Positions 8,589 through 17,080 of a stretch of DNA of 64,000 nt are shown here, one piece after another (within the stretch, counting starts at the first letter, position 1; each line of letters opens with the position of its first letter). A program made the position numbers and the translations under genes. The stretch is from CBDDFN01 sp965227065 (GTDB taxonomy: Bacteria > Pseudomonadota > Alphaproteobacteria > SPJN01). A model generated the notes under the pieces. That model was not told the DNA's origin. It was given only the letters and a program-made list of their open reading frames with translations, and did not search any database. The stretch lies in NCBI GenBank assembly GCA_965227065.1, contig CBDDFN010000020.1:682001-746000 (forward strand), in the 5' to 3' direction.

Positions 8589-9998
8589 GTGAGCCTTTAC
8601 TCCTATGTCGCACTTCGCAGATTCGGCTTTGGCCCCACGCCGGGCCAGGCTGACACCATTCGCGACCCGCAAGGCTGGCTGCATAATCAGCTGACAATCG
8701 GGGCCGAACGCGCCCATGGACTGTCTGATACGGCACTCAAGCTCGAATCAAGCCGGGAGCGGCTGGACCGGCTGATGGCGGCCCGCCGGGCGACCGGCAA
8801 GGCCAAGATGACCGCTATTGATGAGATGAAAAAGACGCTTTTCCGGGAAGCAGCGTCGCGCATGATGCGCGCCTCCCATTCAAACGCTCCATTTTATGAA
8901 CGGCTGGTCTGGTTCTGGACCAATCATTTCACTGTGGCGATCAGCGCGGGCGGCCTGATGGGACTGGCCGGGGTGTATGAGCGTGAGGCCATCCGGCCCA
9001 ATATTCTGGGGAAATTTGAGGACTTGTTGCTGGCGGCGGTTCGCCATCCCGCCATGCTGGTCTATCTCGACCAGGCCCAATCGATTGGTCCCAATTCACA
9101 GGCCGGTAAGGTCAATCACAAAGGCATCAACGAAAATCTGGCGCGGGAAATTCTTGAGCTGCACACGGTGTCGGTCCATGGCGGCTATACACTGCAGGAC
9201 ATTCAGGGGCTTGCCAAAATGCTGACGGGTTGGAGTGTCGCCAATGACCGCTATATGCGTTTTGCCGACAAAGCCCATTCCACCCGGCAAGGCTTTGCCT
9301 ACTATCCGGTCAATCATGAGCCCGGCGAAAAAATGCTTCTGGGGCGGAGCTATTCGGCCATTGACGGCTATGAAGAGGCTGAAAAGGCGCTGCGCGATCT
9401 CGCCCGCCGCCGGGATACGGCGCGCTTTGTCTGCACCAAGCTGGCCCGTCATTTTGCTGGCGACCGTCCACCCGGCGCTTTGGTCAAGGCGCTGATTGAC
9501 AGCTATCTGGACACGGGCGGCGCGCTCAAACCGCTGTACCGCATTCTGATTGAACATGACGCGGTGTGGGAAAAGCCCATCGTCAAATATCTTCAGCCGC
9601 TGGAGCTGATTGTATCGACCTTCCGCGCCCTGGCCGACTATGAAGACTGGCCGCGGGGCCGCGATATTCTGGTCAAGCTTGGCCGCAAGGAAGCATACGG
9701 CATGATCACCTCGGCTGATCTGCTGGGACAATTTCCCTATGATGCGAAGTCCCCGCAAGGCTGGGCTGATATTGCCGAAGCCTGGCGCGCGCCTGAAGCC
9801 ACGGTCGTACGCGCGGAATGGGCGTATGAGGCGGGCATGCGGTCGGCCCGGCGGCTTGAAGGCAATCCCGTCCATCTGGCTGAACAGCTGTTGGGGCCTT
9901 TGCTTGATGGACCGACACGGCGTTTTATGGAACGGGCGGAAAGCCGGGGGGAGGCGATTGCGCTGATGCTTGCTTCCCCGGCCTTCCAGCACCGATAG
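8589..9998 (+). CDS. DUF1800 family protein
   Basis: 469 residues starting at a GTG preceded by GAGGGAA. The N-terminus (MSLYSYVALRRFGFGPTPGQ) enters the DUF1800 domain directly, and the family's conserved WFWTNHFTV, NENLAREILELHT and LAKMLTGW segments are present. Function is unknown for the family. No signal peptide or membrane helix is visible, although the partner encoded 9 bases downstream (DUF1501) has a twin-arginine leader; the two families are regularly found as neighbours. Export as a passenger of the partner is possible but only inferred. Confidence 0.9.
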   Translation: MSLYSYVALRRFGFGPTPGQADTIRDPQGWLHNQLTIGAERAHGLSDTALKLESSRERLDRLMAARRATGKAKMTAIDEMKKTLFREAASRMMRASHSNAPFYERLVWFWTNHFTVAISAGGLMGLAGVYEREAIRPNILGKFEDLLLAAVRHPAMLVYLDQAQSIGPNSQAGKVNHKGINENLAREILELHTVSVHGGYTLQDIQGLAKMLTGWSVANDRYMRFADKAHSTRQGFAYYPVNHEPGEKMLLGRSYSAIDGYEEAEKALRDLARRRDTARFVCTKLARHFAGDRPPGALVKALIDSYLDTGGALKPLYRILIEHDAVWEKPIVKYLQPLELIVSTFRALADYEDWPRGRDILVKLGRKEAYGMITSADLLGQFPYDAKSPQGWADIAEAWRAPEATVVRAEWAYEAGMRSARRLEGNPVHLAEQLLGPLLDGPTRRFMERAESRGEAIALMLASPAFQHR

Positions 9999-10007
9999 GA
10001 GGCGGAC

Positions 10008-11183
10008 ATGATCACACGGCGTCAGGTGATTGGCTCAGGCCTCGCAGGCGGGGCACTGGCGGGTCTTGGCCCGATGGGGCCGGCCTTTGCCCGATCCAAA
10101 GACCCTCGCTTCGTCTTTGTGCTGCTGCGTGGCGGCATGGACGGGATGGCGGCGCTGCCGCCTTATGGCGATCCGGGCTATGAGCGCGCGCGCGGTGAGC
10201 TTGTTTTGGAAAAAGCCGTCAAGCTTGATGAAACCTTCGGGCTGCACCCCAATCTGGGCCGGTTGAAACCCTATTGGAGCAGGGGGGAGCTAGCAGTAGC
10301 GCCCGCCATCGCCACGCCTTATCGCGACCGGTCGCATTTTGATGTCCAGATTGTGCTGGAGACGGGGCTTGAGACCCCCAAGCCCAATTCTGATGGCTGG
10401 CTGAACCGGGTGATCGCCCAGACCGGTCATGAAGCAGTGGCAATCGGCCATACCGTCCCCCAAATTCTCAACGGTCAGGCACCGGTGACAAGCTGGGCGC
10501 CGCCGCGTATGCCGGGCGCATCGCCGACCTATCTGGAGAGTTTGAGCAAGCTTTATGCCCGTGACCAAAATCTCTCAGAGGCGTTCGAAGCGGGTTTGAG
10601 AGCCCGCAATCTGGTCGAAATGCGGGATGATGCAGGCCAGATGAACAAGAATTTCGGCAAAAAAGGCAGCCGCCCCAAACTGCATGATCTGGCGCGCGCG
10701 GCCTCACATTTCCTGCGCGATCCCAAAGGGCCGCGCATTGCGGTTGTCGACAGTGCCGGCTGGGACACCCACGCCAATCAAGGCACGCTGGAGGGGCGGC
10801 TTGCCCGGCAATTGCTGTTTTTAGGCCAGGCGCTTGATACGTTTAAGGGGGAGTTGGGGCCGGTGTGGGACGATACGGTCATTGTCGCGGCAACCGAGTT
10901 TGGCCGCACGGCGCGCATCAATGGCACCAAGGGAACCGATCATGGGACCGGCGGGGCCGCCTTTGTCATGGGTGGGGCGGTCAAAGGCGGGAAAATTCTG
11001 GGTGAATGGCCCGGTTTGAGTGGAAAAGGCCTTTATGAAGGCCGGGATGTGCTGCCAACCGCCGATATTCGCGGTCTTTGTGCCGCCATATTGCTCAATC
11101 ATATGAAACTGGATGATCAGATCGTGTTCGGATCGGCCTTTCCCGGACTTGCGGACCGGGCCGTTCTGGGTCAGTTCGTCTAA
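10008..11183 (+). CDS. DUF1501 family protein with twin-arginine signal
   Basis: 391 residues. The N-terminus MITRRQVIGSGLAGGALAG has the twin Arg followed by a hydrophobic stretch and an Ala-rich cleavage region, so Tat export to the periplasm is likely. The body has VFVLLRGGMDGMAALPP, YRDRSHFDVQ, VVDSAGWDTHANQG, VAATEFGRTARINGTKGTDHGTGG: conserved Asp/His/Glu clusters of DUF1501, a family distantly related to sulfatase/alkaline-phosphatase folds, so a metal-dependent hydrolase is plausible but unproven. AGGAGG lies before the ATG. It forms a two-gene unit with the DUF1800 gene. Confidence 0.9.
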   Translation: MITRRQVIGSGLAGGALAGLGPMGPAFARSKDPRFVFVLLRGGMDGMAALPPYGDPGYERARGELVLEKAVKLDETFGLHPNLGRLKPYWSRGELAVAPAIATPYRDRSHFDVQIVLETGLETPKPNSDGWLNRVIAQTGHEAVAIGHTVPQILNGQAPVTSWAPPRMPGASPTYLESLSKLYARDQNLSEAFEAGLRARNLVEMRDDAGQMNKNFGKKGSRPKLHDLARAASHFLRDPKGPRIAVVDSAGWDTHANQGTLEGRLARQLLFLGQALDTFKGELGPVWDDTVIVAATEFGRTARINGTKGTDHGTGGAAFVMGGAVKGGKILGEWPGLSGKGLYEGRDVLPTADIRGLCAAILLNHMKLDDQIVFGSAFPGLADRAVLGQFV

Positions 11184-11252
11184 AGACTTCACCCGCTGAA
11201 CCCGATATGATCGGGCGTGGGTGCGAATGGGATGTCAGAAGGATTGGCGAAT

Positions 11253-12368
11253 ATGGCCGCTCAAATGATGCGTGCAGCGCTGTGTGCTGTATTTTTGTGT
11301 GTTGCACTGCTTTTCAGCGTGATCGCAGGACCGGCTGAGGCCCGGAGCCCCTATGAGGTAACCGGGGTGAAGGTGGATGCGACGGCGAAATCGGCCAGCG
11401 AAGCCCGGGATATCGCCATTCGTCAGGGGCTTGCCAAAGCGTTTCGCATGCTGGTCGCCCGGTCGGTCCCTGCGGCGGAAGTCTCGCGCGTGCCAACACC
11501 GCCGCCCGCAGAGCTTGATGCCATGGTGGCGAGTTTTGGTGTCGACAAGGAAAAGCGGTCCGCCACCCGCTATCTGGCCGAACTGTCGGTTACTTTTAAA
11601 TCAGAAGTCGTCCGTGATCTGTTTGCCCGTCAATCGGTGCGCTATTCGGAAAGCTTGAGCCAGCCGGTTCTCATTATTCCCATCTGGACCGGCGCGGACG
11701 GTGAGACCCATTTGTGGGGCGGCAAGAATTTGTGGCGCCAAGGGTGGGAGCCGCTCACCCTGGGCAGCGATGCGGTGGTGCCGGTGGTGCTGCCCAAAGG
11801 GGCGCAAACCGATATGCGCACGGTCAGCCTTGAAGTCGCGCAGGAACCTGTGCCTGAGCTTTTGATGGATCTGGCCCGCCAATACCGTCTGGGCCGGGTT
11901 GCGGTGATGGATGCCCGCGTCGTCAATTACGGAGCCGAAGGCACATCGATCATCCAGATCAGCACCTATATGTTTGATGGCCGTGAAGAACAGCGTTTTT
12001 CCCAGACCTATGAGGCGCGGCTGACGGGATCAAATGCCGATCTTGTGCCGACGGCCCGCGCCATGCAGTCCCTGTTGGCCGAGCGCTGGAAAAGCCGCAC
12101 ACTTGTGTCAGGCAATTATGAGGAGGTCATCCGCGCCTCGGTGCCGATTGTCTCCATCGATCAGTGGATTGCGGTTGAAGCCCGGCTGCGCGAAGTTCCT
12201 TCCATCAGCTCGGTTTCGGTTGATGCGGTGGGAACCGGCGGGGCAGCGGTGACGTTGAGCTATCGCGGCTCGATCAATCAGCTGACCTTGTCTTTGCGCG
12301 AAAGTGATCTGATCCTCGACCGGGGGCCTTCAGGCGGCTACCGCATCTTGTCGAGCGAATTGAGGTAA
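11253..12368 (+). CDS. DUF2066 domain-containing exported protein
   Basis: About 371 residues from the ATG at 11253 (AGAAGG upstream); the frame is open from a GTG at 11217. The N-terminus has a hydrophobic signal ending GPAEA, predicting export. The DUF2066 region follows: Y-E-V-TGVKVDATAKSASEAR, then GLAKAFRMLV. The family is common in Proteobacteria just upstream of a phosphatidyltransferase, a PerM-like protein and hda, exactly as here. The function is unknown; a structural or assembly role in the periplasm is a guess. Gap to the next gene is 13 bases. Confidence 0.85.
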   Translation: MAAQMMRAALCAVFLCVALLFSVIAGPAEARSPYEVTGVKVDATAKSASEARDIAIRQGLAKAFRMLVARSVPAAEVSRVPTPPPAELDAMVASFGVDKEKRSATRYLAELSVTFKSEVVRDLFARQSVRYSESLSQPVLIIPIWTGADGETHLWGGKNLWRQGWEPLTLGSDAVVPVVLPKGAQTDMRTVSLEVAQEPVPELLMDLARQYRLGRVAVMDARVVNYGAEGTSIIQISTYMFDGREEQRFSQTYEARLTGSNADLVPTARAMQSLLAERWKSRTLVSGNYEEVIRASVPIVSIDQWIAVEARLREVPSISSVSVDAVGTGGAAVTLSYRGSINQLTLSLRESDLILDRGPSGGYRILSSELR

Positions 12369-12381
12369 ACCCTCTAACACC

Positions 12382-13047
12382 ATGCGCAGTCTGCCAAATT
12401 TGATCACGCTGATGCGGCTCTTTCTGGTGCCGGTCACGGTCTATTTCCTGCTGACAGCGCAGTTTGATGCCGCCTTCGGTACCTTCGTCTTTGCTGGCAT
12501 ATCCGACGGAATAGATGGCTATCTGGCCCGCAAGCTTGATGCCCGTACGCTTGTGGGGGCCATTCTGGACCCGATTGCCGACAAGACCTTGCTGGTTGCG
12601 GTTTTTGTCACGCTGGGCTGGGTGGGCGAGGTGCCATTGTGGCTGGTCATTCTGGTGGTTTCGCGCGATTTGCTGATTGTTGGTGCCTATCTTGTGTCGC
12701 AAACCCTGGATCAGACGGTGCGCATCAGCCCGATTTTGTCGAGCAAGATAAACACCGCACTGCAGATTATCATGGCTGCCACCGTGCTTGGCGCCTTGTC
12801 GTTTAACCTGACCCTTGTCACAGTGCGTGAGGTGCTGGTGTGGAGCGTCGCGGCAACCACCCTGATTTCGGGCGCCGGATATTTGATAATTTGGCTCAAT
12901 AAATTGAGTGAAGTCACTGAAAAGTCGAAAGAAAATTATTCGGGTGACGAGGTTGGGACACAGATGATCGATCTGATGAAGGAACGCCAGGAAGATGTTG
13001 CCCAGTTCCGCGCCAAGCGGCGCGAGAAAAAGGATCCCGGGGCATGA
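12382..13047 (+). CDS. CDP-alcohol phosphatidyltransferase (PgsA-like)
   Basis: 221 residues with several membrane helices. The full CDP-alcohol signature is present near residues 42-70: DGIDGYLAR followed by G-x3-D-x3-D in VGAILDPIADK, which binds two metal ions and the CDP-diacylglycerol head. It probably makes phosphatidylglycerol phosphate (PgsA) but a cardiolipin-synthase activity of the same fold cannot be excluded. The C-terminal 45 residues are hydrophilic and charged. Its stop overlaps the next start as ATGA. Confidence 0.85.
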   Translation: MRSLPNLITLMRLFLVPVTVYFLLTAQFDAAFGTFVFAGISDGIDGYLARKLDARTLVGAILDPIADKTLLVAVFVTLGWVGEVPLWLVILVVSRDLLIVGAYLVSQTLDQTVRISPILSSKINTALQIIMAATVLGALSFNLTLVTVREVLVWSVAATTLISGAGYLIIWLNKLSEVTEKSKENYSGDEVGTQMIDLMKERQEDVAQFRAKRREKKDPGA

Positions 13048-14126
13048 GCTTGCGCGCACATCTGCTGTTTTGGGGATCGATCCTGGGTCTGCTCATCTTC
13101 TTCATGATGAGCCTGTCGAACATTTTACTGCCCTTTGTGGCGGGTATGGCGATTGCCTATCTGCTCGACCCAGTTGCCGACTGGATGGAGCATCGCGGCA
13201 TTCACCGGGTGGTGGCCACTTCGATCATCATGGTCGGGTTTGTGATATTTGCCATTGGCGGGGTGTTGCTGCTCGTCCCGATGATTGAAGCCCAGATCGC
13301 CAAGATCGGCGAGATCGCGCCGGCCTATGGGGCGCAGATCAAAGAGGCGCTGGACGGGCTGACCGACGGTGCGTTTTCATCCTGGTTGTCAGGTGAGGCC
13401 GGCGAGAAAAAGGGCGGGGCCGGGGGCGAGATTATCGCCTCTCTAACCGGGCTTGTGCAGGGTTTTATCAAGAATATCGTCAATCAGGGACTCGCCTTCT
13501 TCAATGTACTGTCGCTGATTTTCATCACGCCGGTGGTGGCGTTTTACCTGCTGGTTGATTGGGACCGGATGGTGTCGGAAATTGACCGCTGGCTGCCCCG
13601 CGATCAGCGAGACACGATTGTCGAGCTGGTGCAGGAAATTGACCATCGATTGGCGGGATTTGTGCGCGGCACGACGCTTGTCTGCACAATTTTGGCCTTG
13701 TTTTATGCCACGGCACTTGAACTGGCCGGGCTTGATTTCGGTTTTATCGTCGGGTTGATCGCCGGCGCGCTCAGCTTCGTGCCGTATTTGGGCTTTGCGG
13801 TCGGGGCGATCTTGTCGGCGGTGCTTGCGATCTTGCAGTTCTGGCCTGATTTTATGCAGATTGGAATCATTGCCGCCATTTTTCTGGTTGGCCAGATTGC
13901 CGAAGGCAATGTGCTGACCCCCAATTTTGTCGGCCGCAATGTCGAGCTTCATCCGGTTTGGGTGATCTTCGCCTTGCTGGCGTTTGGCTCACTTTTCGGA
14001 TTTGTCGGAATTTTGATGGCTGTCCCGCTCGCGGCGATGATTGGCGTGCTGATGCGCTATGCCGTCCGGCGCTATCTGGCAAGCCCGTTCTATCACGGCA
14101 ATTCGGGCGCGGCCGCCGATGAGTGA
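13044..14126 (+). CDS. AI-2E/PerM family membrane protein
   Basis: 360 residues with about eight hydrophobic segments. It has the family's LPFVAGMAIAYLLDP start, a hydrophilic loop near residues 90-135, TPVVAFYLLVDWDRM, and the conserved FVPYLGFAVG and GNVLTPNFVGRNVELHPVWV segments. Members are called AI-2 exporters, PerM permeases or sodium/proton antiporters; substrate here is unknown. Start overlaps the preceding stop (ATGA), and its own stop overlaps the hdaA start by 8 bases. Confidence 0.88.
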   Translation: MSLRAHLLFWGSILGLLIFFMMSLSNILLPFVAGMAIAYLLDPVADWMEHRGIHRVVATSIIMVGFVIFAIGGVLLLVPMIEAQIAKIGEIAPAYGAQIKEALDGLTDGAFSSWLSGEAGEKKGGAGGEIIASLTGLVQGFIKNIVNQGLAFFNVLSLIFITPVVAFYLLVDWDRMVSEIDRWLPRDQRDTIVELVQEIDHRLAGFVRGTTLVCTILALFYATALELAGLDFGFIVGLIAGALSFVPYLGFAVGAILSAVLAILQFWPDFMQIGIIAAIFLVGQIAEGNVLTPNFVGRNVELHPVWVIFALLAFGSLFGFVGILMAVPLAAMIGVLMRYAVRRYLASPFYHGNSGAAADE

Positions 14127-14823
14127 GGCGGCGAGGACAGCGCCAACCCGGCAACTGGCCTTTAATTTGCCCCACAGGCCCGCACTGGGGCGTGAGGATT
14201 TCTGGGTCGCCCAATCCAATGAGGCCGCCGTCGCCCAGGTTGAGGCCTGGCCTGATTGGCCCGGAACAGGGTTGGCGATTGTGGGCCCGCGCGGCTCGGG
14301 CAAGACGCATCTGGCGCATGTATTTGCGCAGGAAGCCAAGTGTGACCTGCTCGACCTGGCGGATGTCTCTATGCACCGGTTGGATGATTGGGTGGAGCGT
14401 GGGGCCGTGGCTTTTGATTGTCCCGGTGCCGAAGTGCCTGATTTTGATCCCGAAGCGCTGTTTCACCTTTTCAACGCCATGAAAGCGAGCGGCGGGCATA
14501 TTCTGATCGCAGCCGCACAGCCGCCCGCGCGCTGGCCGGTGGCTTTGAAAGATCTGCAATCCCGGCTTGCGACCTTTTCAGTGGCCCAGCTTGGCCCGCC
14601 CGATGATGCCTTGCTGGGCGCGGTCTTGATGAAACATTTTTCGGACCGTCAATTGCGCCTTGAACCGCCGGTTTTGAATTATTTGCTGACCCGCATGGAC
14701 CGCAGCCTGTGGGCGGCGGGCCAGATTGTCGCTGCGCTTGATCAGGCTTCGCTTGAAAAGAAGCGGAAATTATCGGTCGCTCTGGCGCGCGGGGTGCTTG
14801 AAGCCGCCCATGAGGCGGAGTAG
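14119..14823 (+). CDS. hdaA: HdaA, DnaA-related regulator of replication initiation
   Basis: About 234 residues from the ATG at 14119, within the end of the PerM gene. The N-terminus has RQLAFNLPHRP, a likely sliding-clamp-binding motif, followed by a DnaA-like AAA+ domain: Walker A GPRGSGKTHL, a reduced Walker B (AVAFDCPG), ALFHLFN, and a sensor 2 region DRSLWAAGQIVAALDQASL. It lacks the DNA-binding domain of DnaA. Hda with the clamp stimulates ATP hydrolysis by DnaA, preventing re-initiation. Position just upstream of ppk1 is conserved in Alphaproteobacteria. Confidence 0.9.
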   Translation: MSEAARTAPTRQLAFNLPHRPALGREDFWVAQSNEAAVAQVEAWPDWPGTGLAIVGPRGSGKTHLAHVFAQEAKCDLLDLADVSMHRLDDWVERGAVAFDCPGAEVPDFDPEALFHLFNAMKASGGHILIAAAQPPARWPVALKDLQSRLATFSVAQLGPPDDALLGAVLMKHFSDRQLRLEPPVLNYLLTRMDRSLWAAGQIVAALDQASLEKKRKLSVALARGVLEAAHEAE

Positions 14824-14904
14824 GGATTTGAATGACTGTCACAGTCCTGTCACGGCATTTGCCTATGCGAGGGGGACGAGTGACACTTGAAAAGGAATGC
14901 GGTG

Positions 14905-17079
14905 ATGAGCATGGGTGCGGAAGTGGAAGTGGTGGACGAAGCAGCGGCGATCACGCTTGATTCCCCGGATCGGTTCATCAATCGGGAACTGAGCTGGCTG
15001 GCCTTCAATGTGCGGGTCTATGAAGAAAGCCAGAACCTCAACCATCCTTTGCTCGAACGGCTGATGTTCCTGTCGATTTCGGCCAGCAATCTCGACGAAT
15101 TTTTCATGGTCCGCTATGCTGGTCTGGTTGGTCAGGTCCGAGAAGGCGTTGAGGTGATTTCGCCTGAAGGTCTGACCCCGCTGCAGCAGCTTGATGCTGC
15201 TAAAGCGATGATTGCCGATATTCTCGACAAACAGAATGACCAATGGCAGGTGCTCAAAAAGGATCTGCGCGATACCGGCATTGTTGTTGTCAGCCCCGAT
15301 GAGCTGCGCGACAGCGACCGCGATTGGCTGGAAGATCATTTTTTGAGCCAGATTTTCCCTGTTCTGACCCCGCTTGCGATTGATCCGGCGCACCCGTTCC
15401 CCTTCATCCCCAATAAAGGCATGGCGCTGGCGATGCAGCTGCGCCGCCTGAGCGACGGCAAGCAGATGAACGCCATGGTGCCGGTGCCCCATCAGGTCAA
15501 ACGCTTTGTCCGTCTGCCCAAGGAGGAGGGTGACAAGGAAATCCGCTTCATCATCCTTGAAGACATGATCAGCCTGTTCCTCGCCAATCTGTTCCCCGGC
15601 TATGAAATTCAGGGCCAGGGCGTGTTCCAGATCCTGCGCGACAGCGATATTGAGGTTGAGGAAGAAGCCGAAGATCTGGTCCGGTTCTTTGAAAGCGCGC
15701 TGAAGCGCCGCCGCCGCGGGATTGTCATCCACGCCATCTTTGAAGACCGCATGCCTGAAAGCCTGCGCAAATTTGTGACCCGCGAACTGGATGCGGTTGA
15801 TGCTGATACTTCGGTGGTGGACGGCATTGTGGGGTTGAGCGACGTCAAACAATTGATTGTTGATGACCGGCCCGACCTGCGCTTCACCCCGTATAATCCG
15901 CGCTTCCCTGAGCGTATTCGCGATCATGGCGGGGACTGCTTTGCCGCCATCCGCGCCAAGGATTTGATCGTGCATCATCCCTATGAAAGCTTTGATGTGG
16001 TGGTGCAATTCCTGCGTCAGGCCGCGCGCGACCCTGATGTGCTGTCGATCAAGCAAACGCTGTACCGCACATCCGATGACAGCCCGATTGTGAAGGCGCT
16101 GATTGAAGCGGCAGAAGCGGGCAAGTCGGTCACTGCGCTTGTTGAACTCAAGGCGCGTTTTGATGAAGCGCACAATATCAAGCTCAGCCGCGATCTGGAA
16201 CGCGCGGGCGTGCAGGTGGTGTATGGCTTTATCGAATGGAAAACCCACGCCAAGATTTCTCATGTTGTCCGCCGTGAAGGTGGTGAACTGCGCACCTACA
16301 GCCATTTCGGCACGGGCAATTACCACCCGATCACTGCGCGCATCTATACCGACCTGTCGCTGTTCTCGTGTGATCCTGCCCTGGGCCGGGACGCGGCGCG
16401 CCTGTTCAATTTCGTCACCGGCTATGCCGATCCGGTGGGGCTTGAAAAGCTCGGCGTCGCTCCACTGCGCCTGCGCTCTGTCCTGATGGACAATATCGAA
16501 ACCGAAATCACCAACGCCCAAAATGGTCAGCCCGCCGCGATCTGGGCCAAGTTCAATTCGCTGGTCGATCCTGAAATCATCGATGCGCTGTATCGCGCCT
16601 CGGCAGCAGGTGTGCAAACTGATCTGGTCATTCGTGGCATTTGTTGCCTGCGTCCCGGCGTGCCGGGCCTGTCGGAGAATATCCGGGTAAAGTCTATTGT
16701 CGGCCGCTTCCTGGAGCATTCGCGCATCATTGGTTTTGCCAATGGCGGAGAGATGCCCGGGCCGCAAGCCAAGGTCTATATCAGCTCGGCGGACTGGATG
16801 CCGCGCAACCTGAACCGCCGTGTTGAGACGCTGGTACCGATTGAAAATCCCACCGTGAAAGCCCAGGTGCTTGATCAGGTCATGCTCGCCAATCTGGCGG
16901 ACAATATGCAGAGCTGGACGCTCAATGCAGATGCCAGTTACACCCGCATGGTGCCGCAAACCGGTGAGACACCGTTTGTGGCGCACACTTATTTCATGGA
17001 AAATCCCAGCCTGTCGGGCCGGGGCGCCGCGCTTGAACAACAGGCACCGCCGGTGCTGAAAGCGCGCCAAGGTCACTAG
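14905..17079 (+). CDS. ppk: Polyphosphate kinase 1
   Basis: About 724 residues from the ATG at 14905 (AAAAGGA upstream); a TTG at 14887 is an alternative. Typical PPK1: RFINRELSWLAFN at the start, two phospholipase-D-like halves with KTHAKISHVVRREGG and the phosphorylated-His motif HFGTGNYHP, and a late AKVYISSADWMPRNLNRRVE segment. It makes long polyphosphate chains from ATP reversibly. One base separates it from ppx, so synthesis and degradation genes are co-transcribed. Confidence 0.96.
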   Translation: MSMGAEVEVVDEAAAITLDSPDRFINRELSWLAFNVRVYEESQNLNHPLLERLMFLSISASNLDEFFMVRYAGLVGQVREGVEVISPEGLTPLQQLDAAKAMIADILDKQNDQWQVLKKDLRDTGIVVVSPDELRDSDRDWLEDHFLSQIFPVLTPLAIDPAHPFPFIPNKGMALAMQLRRLSDGKQMNAMVPVPHQVKRFVRLPKEEGDKEIRFIILEDMISLFLANLFPGYEIQGQGVFQILRDSDIEVEEEAEDLVRFFESALKRRRRGIVIHAIFEDRMPESLRKFVTRELDAVDADTSVVDGIVGLSDVKQLIVDDRPDLRFTPYNPRFPERIRDHGGDCFAAIRAKDLIVHHPYESFDVVVQFLRQAARDPDVLSIKQTLYRTSDDSPIVKALIEAAEAGKSVTALVELKARFDEAHNIKLSRDLERAGVQVVYGFIEWKTHAKISHVVRREGGELRTYSHFGTGNYHPITARIYTDLSLFSCDPALGRDAARLFNFVTGYADPVGLEKLGVAPLRLRSVLMDNIETEITNAQNGQPAAIWAKFNSLVDPEIIDALYRASAAGVQTDLVIRGICCLRPGVPGLSENIRVKSIVGRFLEHSRIIGFANGGEMPGPQAKVYISSADWMPRNLNRRVETLVPIENPTVKAQVLDQVMLANLADNMQSWTLNADASYTRMVPQTGETPFVAHTYFMENPSLSGRGAALEQQAPPVLKARQGH

Positions 17080-17080
17080 A

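Noticed and set aside
14863..17076. 737-codon open frame antisense to ppk
   Set aside because: It is a mirror of a GC-rich, codon-biased gene; no ribosome site, no protein-like motifs, and ppk on the other strand is certain.
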